A stretch of 64,000 nucleotides of DNA from Candidatus Nanoarchaeia archaeon. GTDB lineage: Archaea; Nanobdellota; Nanobdellia; Woesearchaeales; UBA525. The position numbers and the translations under genes are program-made. Location: assembly GCA_028279755.1 (NCBI GenBank), contig JANQNB010000011.1:192501-256500 (forward strand). The letters run 5' to 3'. The notes below the pieces were generated by a model. The model made no database searches and was not told the DNA's origin. It saw only the letters and a program-made list of their open reading frames with translations. Of the stretch, positions 44,424 to 53,639 are shown one piece after another (the first letter of the stretch is position 1; each line of letters begins with the position of its first letter).

Positions 44424-45692
44424 CTACTTCTTTTTTTTCTTCGCTACGCTTCTCTTCGTGAACAGGCGCGTGGTCCACGACGCCGCTGTCCTGACACGGT
44501 GGCGCGCATCCAAGAACTTGAACAGGTAGATCGTTCGCCAGAGCCACCACATGAAGAAGCCTTTGAGAAAGAGCGTACCCAACGGGGTCCGCAACTCGCC
44601 GACTGCGCGCTTCTGGCCAAGCGAGACGAGAAAGCCTTTGCTCTTGAAGATGAACGGTTCTGTCCCAACGCCATTGATCCGGCGCACAAGGTTGCGCGCA
44701 GCATGCGCTCCTTCCTGCACCGCGACCTGCGCCAAGGCAGGCGTGGGAACAAGCCCGCACGACTCGTCGTAGCATGCCGCATCGCCGATCGCGAAGCAGC
44801 AATCGTCGTCAACAAAGGAGAGATCAGCATTCACATAATAGCGGCCATTCCCCGCGCCTTTCACTGTCTGCGAAATGATCCCTGCGACCCAGACCGTGAT
44901 GTTCGCTTGCTGCTTGAGATTTTCCGATCGTCGCTGATAGGCCACTTGCTTGTTTTTCACACCTCGCACTTTTGCTTCGAGCACGACCTTCACGCCGATG
45001 CGTCGCAAGGTCTTCAAGGCAGTGTCGCGCACGCCCGAACTTGCTGCTGGTAGTAAGATCGGCGCGCCCTGGAACAAGGTGACGTTCGGCGCGTTCTTAT
45101 CGATCATGCGATATTGTTTTTTGATCCGGTGGCGGAGGAATTGCAGGATCTCAGGAGCAAGCTCGACGCCAGTCGCGCCGCCACCCACTACGGCGATGGA
45201 GAGCAAGTTCTTCTGCTTCTGTTTGTCGTCAGTCTTCGCAGCATCGACGAGCGCTTGCTCGAGCTCGAGACGCAATCGTTGCGCATCCTCTTCGTTCTTG
45301 AGTGCACACGTCGAACGCTGTAGCGCCGTATTGCCAAAATAATTCGTGGTTGCTCCAGTGGCGAGGATCATGTGGTCATAGCTGTATGATTTCTTGGCAG
45401 TGAAGAGCCGCTGTCGCGTCCTGTCGACGCGGATAACGCGCTCTTTCACATGACGGATCCATGGCTTGCCAGCAAAGATTTTCTTGAATGGGATGGTGAC
45501 CTGCGTCATCTCCAAACCCGCGGTCGCAACCTCGTGGAGCAAGGGCGTGAAGACAAAACTGTCGCGTGGTTCGAATAAAAGCACACGCAGAGGTTGTTTG
45601 ACCGTGGAACGGAGCTTCTCAAGCTCCTTGATGAAATAGCTGCCGCCGAAGCCGCCACCCACGACCGCAATGACGAGCTCATCCTCTTTCAT
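44424..45692 (-). CDS. ndh: Type II NADH dehydrogenase (NDH-2)
   Basis: This 422-aa monotopic flavoprotein would oxidise NADH with quinone. The FAD motif is VVGGGFGGSYFIKEL (about 10-24). The NADH motif is AVVGGGATGVELAPEI (about 166-181). FAIGDAACYDE binds the second FAD segment. The C-terminal amphipathic region (TLFLKGFFMWWLWRTIYLFKFLD) is the membrane anchor. ATG 45692 is 28 nt from TTTTAAAA; the ATG at 45710 is too close to that TATA box. No quinol oxidase is seen in this window. Confidence 0.92.
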   Translation of the reverse strand: MKEDELVIAVVGGGFGGSYFIKELEKLRSTVKQPLRVLLFEPRDSFVFTPLLHEVATAGLEMTQVTIPFKKIFAGKPWIRHVKERVIRVDRTRQRLFTAKKSYSYDHMILATGATTNYFGNTALQRSTCALKNEEDAQRLRLELEQALVDAAKTDDKQKQKNLLSIAVVGGGATGVELAPEILQFLRHRIKKQYRMIDKNAPNVTLFQGAPILLPAASSGVRDTALKTLRRIGVKVVLEAKVRGVKNKQVAYQRRSENLKQQANITVWVAGIISQTVKGAGNGRYYVNADLSFVDDDCCFAIGDAACYDESCGLVPTPALAQVAVQEGAHAARNLVRRINGVGTEPFIFKSKGFLVSLGQKRAVGELRTPLGTLFLKGFFMWWLWRTIYLFKFLDARHRVRTAASWTTRLFTKRSVAKKKKK

Positions 45693-45782
45693 TGCTGCTG
45701 TTGAAGCCATGGCTTTTTTAAAACTACTCTTGAAGGGTTGAGAGAAGGAAGTTTTTTAAAGCGATTTGCCCCGAAGACGCGC

Positions 45783-46775
45783 ATGGCAAAGCAAGTCAGG
45801 GAACGGCATTGGCTGAGCATTCTCCTCATGTCCATTCTCCTCATCCTGATCATCCTGATCAAGTCAGGGATGCTCGACCAATGGGCCATGGCATTGCCCT
45901 TCAAGGATGCGCAGATTTACTTCTATCCCTTGCTCGTCCTGCTGATCACCGTCATCGTGGCAAAACTAGTGAGCATCGGCTTGCACAAGTATTTCGAGAA
46001 AGCGGCAAAGCACCTGAAAGTCGTGGACAAGACACGCTTTACCCTGGGCGCGCAACTGACCACCCTGCTGATCTACATCATCGGTATCGGGGTTGCAGGA
46101 AGCTTTATCCCGGCATTGCGCAATCTGTCGGTCAGCTTGTTCGCCGGCGCTGGCGTGCTCGCCATCATCATCGGCTTCGCCACGCAGAAGACCCTTGGTA
46201 ATCTGGTCTCCGGAGTGATGATCGCAGCGTACCAACCGTATCGCATCGGCGATAAGATCATGTTCGGCGAGGAATACGGTGAGATCGAAGACATTACGCT
46301 TCGCCATACTGTGATTTCCACCTGGGACAACCGTCGGATCATCGTGCCGAACAGCAAGATGGACGAGGAAGTGATCAACAACTACACGATCAAGGACGCG
46401 AAGATCCTCGGCTGGTTCGATCTCGGGATCAGCTATGACAGCGATGTCGAGCTTGCCCGCCAGATCATGATCGACGAGGTGAACAAGCATCCGGATTACC
46501 TCGACGTGCGCACTGCTGCTGAGATCTTGGCGGCGAAGGATCCTGTCTGGGTGCGTGTGGTGGAGACTGCCGATTCCGGTGTTGACTTGCGCTTGTATTT
46601 CTGGGCCAAGGATCAGCCGACAGCATGGAAGATGAAATGCGACCTGCGTGAGGCGTTGAAAGCACGCTTTGAGAAGGAAGGCGTCGAGATACCCTTCCCG
46701 TACCGCACGATCGTTCAGAAGAAGCACCTGCCCAAGCCGAAGAAGGCGAAGAAGAAAAAGACCAAGAAGAAGTAA
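45783..46775 (+). CDS. mscS: Small-conductance mechanosensitive channel (MscS)
   Basis: This osmotic safety valve has 330 aa. Helices at 11-30 and 45-68 and the pore helix (FAGAGVLAIIIGFATQKTLGNLVSGVMIA, about 121-149) are followed by the beta domain YRIGDKIMFGEEYGEIEDITLRHTVISTWDNRRIIVPNSKM. It ends in a Lys-rich tail. TTTTTAAAG 27 nt upstream places a leaderless start at 45783. Confidence 0.93.
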   Translation: MAKQVRERHWLSILLMSILLILIILIKSGMLDQWAMALPFKDAQIYFYPLLVLLITVIVAKLVSIGLHKYFEKAAKHLKVVDKTRFTLGAQLTTLLIYIIGIGVAGSFIPALRNLSVSLFAGAGVLAIIIGFATQKTLGNLVSGVMIAAYQPYRIGDKIMFGEEYGEIEDITLRHTVISTWDNRRIIVPNSKMDEEVINNYTIKDAKILGWFDLGISYDSDVELARQIMIDEVNKHPDYLDVRTAAEILAAKDPVWVRVVETADSGVDLRLYFWAKDQPTAWKMKCDLREALKARFEKEGVEIPFPYRTIVQKKHLPKPKKAKKKKTKKK

Positions 46776-46809
46776 CCTTTATAAACACTTCATTGTTCTC
46801 GCGCAGCTA

Positions 46810-47079
46810 ATGGAACTCAATGTTCTCGAGAAGAAAAAGAACCGGCTCGTGTTCGAGCTGCCAGGGGCGGATCACACGCTCTGCAACGCGCTCAAGACCG
46901 AGCTGTGGAACGACAAGGACGTCAAGGTCGCGACCTACTCGATCAAGCACCCGCTCCTCGCTGTGCCCAAATTCATCCTCGAGACCAAGACCAAGGACTC
47001 GTCAAAAGCCTTGCTGGACGCGAGCGCACGCCTGAAGAAGGACTTCAAGAGCTTCTCCACAGCGCTGGCAAAGGCGTGA
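46810..47079 (+). CDS. rpoL: DNA-directed RNA polymerase subunit L (Rpb11-like)
   Basis: RpoL (89 aa) forms the assembly platform with subunit D. LEKKKNRLVFELPGADHTLCNALKTELW (about 5-32) and VATYSIKHPLLAVPKFILETK are diagnostic. CTTTATAAAC is centred about 27 nt before ATG 46810, so it is a separate leaderless transcript after mscS. Confidence 0.94.
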   Translation: MELNVLEKKKNRLVFELPGADHTLCNALKTELWNDKDVKVATYSIKHPLLAVPKFILETKTKDSSKALLDASARLKKDFKSFSTALAKA

Positions 47080-47208
47080 GTATCTTTCCCACATAACTAA
47101 AAATTACTATAAACTATCATATTTATTTATTTTTGATCATTATTTTTAGTTTTTGGCTATTATTTTCACTATACTAACTTTTATTAAGAATCGTGCATTA
47201 GCACTCCC
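47080..47208. other. AT-rich intergenic stretch
   Basis: This run is strongly A/T-rich compared with its surroundings. It has several T tracts after rpoL, which are suitable as an archaeal terminator. CTTTTATTAAG near 47178 is a TATA box for the AMMECR1 gene. I see no coding or structured content. Confidence 0.5.
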
Positions 47209-47751
47209 ATGGGGGTGAGCAAGCTCATCACACTGGCACGCGCAGCGATAGAGACTGCGTTCACGAAAAAAGAACTTGATCTCGAACCGTATAAGGAATT
47301 GAAGGACGAACGCGGTGTGTTTGTGACGCTCACTAAAGAAGGCGAACTCCGCGGCTGCATCGGCTATATCAAGCCCATCGGGCCGTTATACGAAGGCATC
47401 GTGCATGCGGCACGTGCCGCAGCGTTCGACGATCCGCGTTTTCCACGGCTCGAGCCAGAAGAGCTCGGCGCGATCCGTGTCGAGGTGAGCGTGCTCACAC
47501 CAGCTTCGCCTGTCGAGGTGGAGAAACCGGAAGAATATCTGAAGAAGATCACTGTTGGCACGGACGGCCTGATCATCAAGCACGGCTTCCACACCGGCTT
47601 ATTGCTGCCGCAAGTCCCGATCGAGTACGGCTGGAATGTCGAGACATACTTGGAACACCTCTGCCTCAAAGCTGGCTTGCCGCGCGAGGCCTGGCGCGAT
47701 AAGAAGACTGAGATCAGCGCGTTCCAAGCAGAAGTGTTTGAAGAGGAATGA
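47209..47751 (+). CDS. AMMECR1-domain protein
   Basis: This 180-aa conserved protein is found in archaea and eukaryotes, with unknown activity. The hallmark LRGCIGYIKPIGPLYEGIVHAARAAAFDDPRFPRL (about 47-81) is intact, followed by IRVEVSVLTPASPVEV and the C-terminal LLLPQVPIEYGW. It abuts the convergent CBS gene with no gap. Confidence 0.94.
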   Translation: MGVSKLITLARAAIETAFTKKELDLEPYKELKDERGVFVTLTKEGELRGCIGYIKPIGPLYEGIVHAARAAAFDDPRFPRLEPEELGAIRVEVSVLTPASPVEVEKPEEYLKKITVGTDGLIIKHGFHTGLLLPQVPIEYGWNVETYLEHLCLKAGLPREAWRDKKTEISAFQAEVFEEE

Positions 47752-48312
47752 TCACTCCTCGACATTCTGCACGCAATCTGGGCAGACAGTGACAGAGCGG
47801 ACTTCCTTAAGCTTTTCAGAATAGTTATGGCACAGTTCGCAATTGCCAGCACTGCCTGGCTGCTTGCTGATCGGCTTCCGGTCTGACTCGCGGATGTCGT
47901 ATTTCTCTGCGATGAGTTCGAACAATTGGGGCTGAAGCTTGAGAATGTCCTTCAGCGTGATGAAACCGACAAGCTTGCCCTCGTCAATGACTGGGAGGTG
48001 CCTGATGTCGCGTTCGCGCATCATGTTCAATGCCTTGAACACGTCCATGCCTGGATCCGCAGTCGCCAATTCTTCCGCTGCCGTCATGACCTTCGAGGCT
48101 GGCGTCTTGTCAGCATCGAGACTTTGCGCCATCCCGCGACGCACAAGATCCCATTCAGTGACAATGCCGACGAGTTCCTCCCCGTCTTTCAGCAGGACGC
48201 TGCCGATACCCTTGTCGCGCATCATGACTGCGATCCTTCTCACTGTGTCTGTCGGTGACGCTGTATACGGTTTCCGTGTCATCGCGTCGATGACCTTATA
48301 GCCAGTGTGCAT
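47752..48312 (-). CDS. CBS-pair protein with C-terminal zinc ribbon
   Basis: This 186-aa protein has two CBS domains (VIDAMTRKPYTASPTDTVRRIAVMMRDKGIGSVLL and SKVMTAAEELATADPGMDVFKALNMMRERDIRHLPVIDEGKLVGFITLKDIL), a common adenosine-nucleotide sensor. A zinc ribbon follows (CELCHNYSE...CPDC, about 157-181). It is probably a regulatory adaptor. A TATTTAAA-like box lies about 25 nt upstream on the minus strand. Confidence 0.88.
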   Translation of the reverse strand: MHTGYKVIDAMTRKPYTASPTDTVRRIAVMMRDKGIGSVLLKDGEELVGIVTEWDLVRRGMAQSLDADKTPASKVMTAAEELATADPGMDVFKALNMMRERDIRHLPVIDEGKLVGFITLKDILKLQPQLFELIAEKYDIRESDRKPISKQPGSAGNCELCHNYSEKLKEVRSVTVCPDCVQNVEE

Positions 48313-48333
48313 GGAGAAACCGAATGGAGCAGA

Positions 48334-48987
48334 TTATTTAAAATTAATGGCTTGTGCTGCCGGAGTGCACCCGCAAACAGGTGACGCTGCACGATACGCT
48401 TTTTCGAGTCGCTGCTGGTAGAGCGAGAGGATCTCTTCTGGACTATGGCGTCCATGGAGTTGGATGAGGTCCTCGAGGTCAGGCATAAGCGTTCCGAAGT
48501 AATAGTGTTTACCTTCTTCTTCCCATCGTTCAGCGCCATGCAGCCAGTTGATGTTAACCCAGAATCGCGCATAGGATGCAAACAATCGCGGATCAGACTG
48601 AAGAAGACTGAGCTCATCCCTGCACGCATAGAAATGTTTATCGTCGGATTTCACCCGTCTTCCGTTGACGAATCGAACTCTGTTTTTCAAGTGCTCGTGC
48701 AATCCTATAACATCCCACAGGTTCTTCGGTATGTTATCAATCAAGACGAAGAGTTTGTCTTCGGATTGTCTACCAGCCTGCAAGCTATTGGAGAACTCCT
48801 CAATCATCATCTCAATGGTGGTCGTATACTGATCTGCAAGAGACAACATGGCATAGGTAAAGGAGTGCCCAAAAATGTCAGCATGACGGATCATGCCCTT
48901 GGCTCTCGCTTCCTCATACGCAGCTGGAAGATACTGCTCTGGATCGATCAGACGCATATCCAATTTTAAGCCCATACCAAGTCCCAT
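48334..48987 (-). CDS. Hypothetical protein (217 aa)
   Basis: This protein is unrecognised. It is soluble and mostly helical, with a mixed central part (DKLFVLIDNIPKNLWDVIGLHEHLKNRVRFVNGR) and ARFWVNINWLHGAERWEEEGKHYYFGTLMPDLEDLIQLHGRHSPEEILSLYQQRLEKAY toward the end. TTTATAAAT about 26 nt upstream makes ATG 48987 a leaderless start. A cysteine pair (CGC) lies close to the C-terminus. Confidence 0.65.
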   Translation of the reverse strand: MGLGMGLKLDMRLIDPEQYLPAAYEEARAKGMIRHADIFGHSFTYAMLSLADQYTTTIEMMIEEFSNSLQAGRQSEDKLFVLIDNIPKNLWDVIGLHEHLKNRVRFVNGRRVKSDDKHFYACRDELSLLQSDPRLFASYARFWVNINWLHGAERWEEEGKHYYFGTLMPDLEDLIQLHGRHSPEEILSLYQQRLEKAYRAASPVCGCTPAAQAINFK

Positions 48988-49053
48988 AGGGCAGTGTTAG
49001 CCTTCATCATTTATAAATACTTCTATTTTTACTACTATGAGATAACGAATTAC

Positions 49054-50304
49054 TCACAACACCAAGCTCGCCAAGTACAGGAAGACGAAGAAGCCGCAGA
49101 CATCAGTGGCTGTTGTGATGAAGATCGTGGCGCTGGTCGCGGGGTCCTTGCCCATGCGCTTCATGATCTGGGGGATGAGCGCGCCGAACAAGCCGGCAAA
49201 GAGCAGGTTGAAGAACATCGACACGCCCAGCACAAAGCCGAGCCACGGACTCCGATTCCATAACAAGGCGACGCCTGCCACGATCGCGCCGATGATCAGC
49301 CCGTTCATCGCACCAGCAGTCATCTCAGCGAAGACGACACGGCGCGCGGTTTCTGGCTTGACCTCGTGCAAGGCCATGCCGCGCACTACGACAGCCAGTG
49401 TCTGCGTGCCGGCAGAGCCGCCCATGGCAGCCACGATCGGCATGTATGCTGCAAGCAGAACGAACGCGGTCAAGGTCTCTTCGAACATGGCGACGATCGC
49501 TGCTGCGATAAAGGCAGTGCCGAGATTGACGATCAGCCATTTGTAGCGATGCCTGACTTTTGCGAACGCGCTGTCGAGGATGTCCTCTTCCTGCGAGACG
49601 CCGGCGAAATCCGCCAAGGTATTCGCTTCCTGATTCTCCATCAACCTAAGAATGTCATCGCTATAAATCACGCCGAGGATGCTGTTCTCGTCGTCGAGCA
49701 CGACGATCTTGTCGTGCGGGTGCGTCTTGAAAATCCTGATGACTTGCTTCTGGTTGCTGTCGAAACGGACATGCGGCACGCGACGACAATGCGGCTCGAT
49801 AAGTTCCTTGGCTTTCCGGAGCACAAGCAAATGCCCTGGGAGCTCGCCGACAAGAAAGCCTTCCTGCACAACCAGCACGGTCGGGAATTTGCCGGTGCGT
49901 TCCTCGTGGCGCTTGATGATCTTGCTCACGTCGCCGAAGCTCGCATCTTTATCGACTTCGATATAGTCGAGGCTCATCATGCCAGCTGCGGTTTTCGGAT
50001 TGAATTTCAACAAGAATTCTACCTTGCCCCGGATGTCTCCGCCCAGTGCTTCGAGCACGTCAGCGCGGCGATGATGGCTCACGTTGTGGAGGATGTCTGT
50101 CGCTTCGTCAGGATCGAGATAGTGCAGGATGGCGATGACTTCCTTATTGTTCAGATGATGCAGAATGTCGTGCTGCTGCTGCCGGCTCATGGCGAGCAGG
50201 ACAAAGCCACGCTTGTTCAATGGCAAGCCTTTGAAGAACTCCACGCGCTTCTTCGTGCTTGTCGGCATCTGCGCCACAAGCTCCTTGATGTCCGCAGGGA
50301 CCAT
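49054..50304 (-). CDS. mgtE: MgtE-type magnesium transporter
   Basis: This Mg2+ channel has 416 aa. The N-terminal superhelical sensor domain (about 1-120) and a CBS pair (FLVGELPGHLLVL and VLDDENSILGVIYSDDILRLM) precede five membrane helices. AAMGGSAGTQTLAVVVRGMAL and the cation-site FNLLFAGLFGALIPQIMKRMGKDPATSATIFITTATDVCGFF are in that part. ATG 50304 is 27 nt after TTTAAGAA; the ATG at 50310 is the alternative. Confidence 0.93.
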   Translation of the reverse strand: MVPADIKELVAQMPTSTKKRVEFFKGLPLNKRGFVLLAMSRQQQHDILHHLNNKEVIAILHYLDPDEATDILHNVSHHRRADVLEALGGDIRGKVEFLLKFNPKTAAGMMSLDYIEVDKDASFGDVSKIIKRHEERTGKFPTVLVVQEGFLVGELPGHLLVLRKAKELIEPHCRRVPHVRFDSNQKQVIRIFKTHPHDKIVVLDDENSILGVIYSDDILRLMENQEANTLADFAGVSQEEDILDSAFAKVRHRYKWLIVNLGTAFIAAAIVAMFEETLTAFVLLAAYMPIVAAMGGSAGTQTLAVVVRGMALHEVKPETARRVVFAEMTAGAMNGLIIGAIVAGVALLWNRSPWLGFVLGVSMFFNLLFAGLFGALIPQIMKRMGKDPATSATIFITTATDVCGFFVFLYLASLVL

Positions 50305-50328
50305 ACCCATTCCGAGAATTGTGGATTC

Positions 50329-50787
50329 TTAAAGGTATTCATTGACGAATCTGTCAACAGCAGTCTTGAGGGATGCGTCGCGTGCATTCTGGCCCTCTGC
50401 AATCGTATGATGCATATGACCTGCAGCCGGTACCAAGTGAGGGTCGGAATTTCTGGTTAGCTCAACGAGCAACATTGGCAAGCCAGCCCTGCGCAAGTTC
50501 TGGTAGTGCTGCATTCGCATATCGATGAAGTATCGAGTACTTGCCACGAACACCAAGGCATCAGGAGTCGTTTCGCTGATCATCTTCGAGATAAGCTGTC
50601 GAGTCCCGAGGTGGACTAAGGGTTCATCGCTCGGAAGCCGTTTCCATTGGCCTTGAGGAAAGCTTCGTTCATACCACGTCAGAAAGGATTCGGCCTCAAT
50701 CTGAGCAGGAAAGGCTCGCACCATGCTCTCTCCAAGAGTGCGCATGCAGGGATAGAAGACCGGGGCTGCAAAAGTCATGACTTTCAT
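50329..50787 (-). CDS. Hypothetical protein (152 aa)
   Basis: This protein is unrecognised. It begins MKVMTFAAPVFYPCMRTLGESMVRAF and contains PDALVFVASTRYFIDMRMQHYQNLRRAGLPMLLVELTRNSDPHLVPAAGHMHHTIAEG. Alternating strands and helices suggest a small alpha/beta fold. TTATAAAC 27 nt upstream supports ATG 50787. Its stop lies within the mgtE promoter region. Confidence 0.6.
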   Translation of the reverse strand: MKVMTFAAPVFYPCMRTLGESMVRAFPAQIEAESFLTWYERSFPQGQWKRLPSDEPLVHLGTRQLISKMISETTPDALVFVASTRYFIDMRMQHYQNLRRAGLPMLLVELTRNSDPHLVPAAGHMHHTIAEGQNARDASLKTAVDRFVNEYL

Positions 50788-50821
50788 AAAGAATCAGAGG
50801 TAGGAAATCGTTTATAACTCT

Positions 50822-52678
50822 TTAGTAGTTCACCAATATCTCGACGTCCTTGCCGAAGATCTCCTTGAGATCCTCGAAGATCGGCTCTTTGATGAAAGCC
50901 TTGTGCGGGATCTTCAGGTTGGCCAGCGCTTTCTCGAGCTCCTCGAGATTGCTTTCTGTTATCGTGCCGAGGCTGCCGTCCTGCTGCACCGGCGCTTTGG
51001 TGATCTCCCGCTCTTCTGCGTCAATGTCATGGATGATGAAGGCCTGGTTCTCGAGCAGGATGACCTCGCCGAACTTCTTGCCGTGCTTCACGCGCAGCTT
51101 CGCCCGCTCCAGTTCACGGCCACGCTTGCGCTGGATGTGCTCGACCATGAAGCGGAGCAGATCGCGGCTGTCCTTCTTAATCTTGTGCGCTTCTGCCATG
51201 GTGAGCTTGCCCTTGTCGTAATCCTTCTTTGCTTTCTCGACGTCCTTGAGCACGCGCAGATACTTTTCCGGAATGATGCCTGCGTGGACGACTTCCGATT
51301 CGAAGATCTTGATCATGGCCTCGTCGCTGACTTTCTCGATGCCTTCCAGCTTCAGGATGTCGCGCACCACTGTCACTGTGGATTCCCACACATGCACCAC
51401 GTCCTGCTTGTCCTTCACGTCAGTGATCTGCTCGAACAATTTGCCGAGGCGCTTGAGATACTTGTCCACGATGTCGACAAGCTCGTCGAGCTCCTTGCCT
51501 GAGATGTCCTTCTTGACAAAGTGCTCCATGTCCTTGCGCACCTTGAGGATCTTCTCGAGCATCTTCACATACTGGTCCTCGAGCAGCTTCTCCTTCTTGA
51601 CAAAGATCTCACGCATGACTTCCGGCGTCTCTTTCGGCGTCGGCGGCGGCAAGCCATAGAGCATGATCGCAGCCTGGCTTGGCGTGAAGGTCGCCCAGAA
51701 CGTGTCTTCCATCGCCACCTCGTTCATCTTGAACTTCATGCGCTGGAGCATCTGGTCGCCGGTCGCCTTGTACATGTCGATCGCTTCAGGGCTCGGCTTG
51801 ACCTTCCCCATCTTCAACAATTGCTTCCACGGCATGAAGATGCCGCGATCGTAGAACGGGATGCCGTCCCTGAGGAAGGTGAAGATGATCGGATTGGCTT
51901 CCTTGATGTTGTCCCAGAAGTCGGTCATGATGTAGACCTGGATGTTGAGCTTGTTCTTGATCCCGGTCATGTTGCCGGCGTCGATACCCATGCCGACGAT
52001 GATGGCGCGGAGCTTGTCTTTCAATTCCACGCGCGTCATCTTCTTCACGTCGGTGTCGTCGATGACAATGAAGACATCGATGTCGCTTTCCGGCGTCGCC
52101 CGGCCTTGCACAAGGCTGCCAGCGAGGACATAGCTGACGATGTACTTCTCGAACTTCTTGAGCACCATCTCCTTGTGGATCTCGGCTATCTTGATGGCTG
52201 CGAGCATGCCACCGTCCATGACCGGCGCGCTCATCGCGATCATCTGGAGCAGGTCCCACTTGGCGTCATAGCACGCCTGCCAGAGCTCGCTCAGGAGCAG
52301 GACTTCAGGATTAAGGTTCTTGTCAACCTCCTGGGCCTGCTGCGTGACGAGCTGTTGCAACCTTTGTTGCAACTCAACCTTGCTCATCTTGGTCGAATCG
52401 GAATCGTCCATGAGCACAAGCACGTTGATCTTGTCCTTCTGCTCCTCCTCCTTTGCCGGCGGCAGGAGCGAGATGCCCATAGTATAGTCTTCGAACTTGG
52501 TCGAGACTTTCTTCGCGAACTTGTCGAGCGTGCCCTTGATCTTATCCAGGCGCTGCTGCGCCTGCTGCGGCATCTGCTGCATGTCAGGAAGCTGTGCCTC
52601 AACGCCTGTCAGAGGAGAATCGTTTTTTGGAGCCGTGTACTCCGCAGTCTTCTTTGCTTTCTTGGTCAAACCTATCAC
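50822..52678 (-). CDS. Large nucleotidyltransferase-fold protein
   Basis: This 618-aa protein has a central minimal-nucleotidyltransferase motif: YVLAGSLVQGRATPESDIDVFIVIDD, with GS at 187-188 and the catalytic-type D199 and D201. A downstream segment, NIQVYIMTDFWDNIKEANP, fits the third acidic strand. The N-terminal part (about 83-180) may be a second, degenerate copy. The C-terminal half is helical and charged (HEPN-like or coiled coil). The substrate is unknown; the protein is not a CCA enzyme or poly(A) polymerase by its layout. Confidence 0.7.
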   Translation of the reverse strand: MIGLTKKAKKTAEYTAPKNDSPLTGVEAQLPDMQQMPQQAQQRLDKIKGTLDKFAKKVSTKFEDYTMGISLLPPAKEEEQKDKINVLVLMDDSDSTKMSKVELQQRLQQLVTQQAQEVDKNLNPEVLLLSELWQACYDAKWDLLQMIAMSAPVMDGGMLAAIKIAEIHKEMVLKKFEKYIVSYVLAGSLVQGRATPESDIDVFIVIDDTDVKKMTRVELKDKLRAIIVGMGIDAGNMTGIKNKLNIQVYIMTDFWDNIKEANPIIFTFLRDGIPFYDRGIFMPWKQLLKMGKVKPSPEAIDMYKATGDQMLQRMKFKMNEVAMEDTFWATFTPSQAAIMLYGLPPPTPKETPEVMREIFVKKEKLLEDQYVKMLEKILKVRKDMEHFVKKDISGKELDELVDIVDKYLKRLGKLFEQITDVKDKQDVVHVWESTVTVVRDILKLEGIEKVSDEAMIKIFESEVVHAGIIPEKYLRVLKDVEKAKKDYDKGKLTMAEAHKIKKDSRDLLRFMVEHIQRKRGRELERAKLRVKHGKKFGEVILLENQAFIIHDIDAEEREITKAPVQQDGSLGTITESNLEELEKALANLKIPHKAFIKEPIFEDLKEIFGKDVEILVNY

Positions 52679-52764
52679 CTGCTTTTTGGAAGAATCATCA
52701 ATACAGTCAGAACCACGACGAGGTTTATAAATATTACCGTGGAAAGAACGGAAGAAGAACAGGT

Positions 52765-53523
52765 TTATTGGTCTTTGATCCTTTCCTGAATAGCTGCGCG
52801 TCGACGCTGTTCCAGCTGGGCCGCCGTGCTATTGTACTCCGGATCACCGCTCATGATCACTGTGCGAGACTGAGGAGTTACACCATCGCCAGCGCGGTTC
52901 GCCACATAATAGCTCTTGCCCCGAAGCATCTCAAGCGGGATGTTACCATCATATTGCTTGAAGGCACGCAGCAACTCTGCCATGTCGCTCTTCAGCAAGC
53001 GCTCGCCAAGGATGTCGTGGGAATGGCCAATGGTTGCTGCCACTGCAGGACCGTCGGTATCACGCAAGTACTTCTCCGGGCGTCCCATGATGTCCGCTTT
53101 TGCGAAATTGAGCAGGTTGCGGTTGTCTTCCATGATGTGATACGGATTGCTACCGATGGCTGACGCACGAGATCGCACAGTGCCGGTGATGTGCTCACGG
53201 GTGAGCGTGTAGGTACCACGCATCGCAGCAGCAACCTGCGCCTCATCCCATTTCGCCTCCTTCGCTCCCATTCGTTCCTTCAGGAAAGGAGTGATCTCTG
53301 TGAACACAGCATCGACATACTGCTGCTGGAACTCATCCCTGTCAAGAAGGCTGGAATCGACATTGCCGTTATCATCTGTAACGACGTCAAGCGCCTTGTC
53401 AAGCGCCATACGGAGCGCTCGTTCCTGGGTATCGAACTCGAGCTGTGCAGCGTGTGCAGCAGTAAAGAACTCGTCAATACGGTCTTCGAGTTTCGATTCC
53501 GGTTGGGCTGGTTCGTCAGTCAC
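52765..53523 (-). CDS. Novel paralogue pair, member 1
   Basis: This 252-aa soluble, helical, charged protein is unrecognised. Its N-terminal part (NGNVDSSLLDRDEFQQQYVDAV at about 53-74) matches the next gene (NGEVDYTLLDKEEFQQ), and the surrounding helices also align. The C-terminal part is specific and includes GKSYYVANRAGDGVTPQSRT. GTG 53523 follows AAGGTG, and a TATA-like CATTTATATATT lies about 40 nt upstream. Confidence 0.65.
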   Translation of the reverse strand: MTDEPAQPESKLEDRIDEFFTAAHAAQLEFDTQERALRMALDKALDVVTDDNGNVDSSLLDRDEFQQQYVDAVFTEITPFLKERMGAKEAKWDEAQVAAAMRGTYTLTREHITGTVRSRASAIGSNPYHIMEDNRNLLNFAKADIMGRPEKYLRDTDGPAVAATIGHSHDILGERLLKSDMAELLRAFKQYDGNIPLEMLRGKSYYVANRAGDGVTPQSRTVIMSGDPEYNSTAAQLEQRRRAAIQERIKDQ

Positions 53524-53639
53524 AATAACACCTTATTTACTACTTTAAGATGGTAAAAAATATATAAATGTTTCGGTTTTGTAGAAAAATAGCTTATAAA
53601 CAAGCTCTAGAGGGTTTGAAAGCTAAGAATTCAGTGGTT

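Noticed and set aside
49366-50460. 364-codon plus-strand open frame
   Set aside because: It lies antisense to mgtE, whose motifs are complete.
51521-52789. 422-codon plus-strand open frame
   Set aside because: It is antisense to the nucleotidyltransferase gene. Its low-complexity Leu/His/Asp composition marks it as a shadow.
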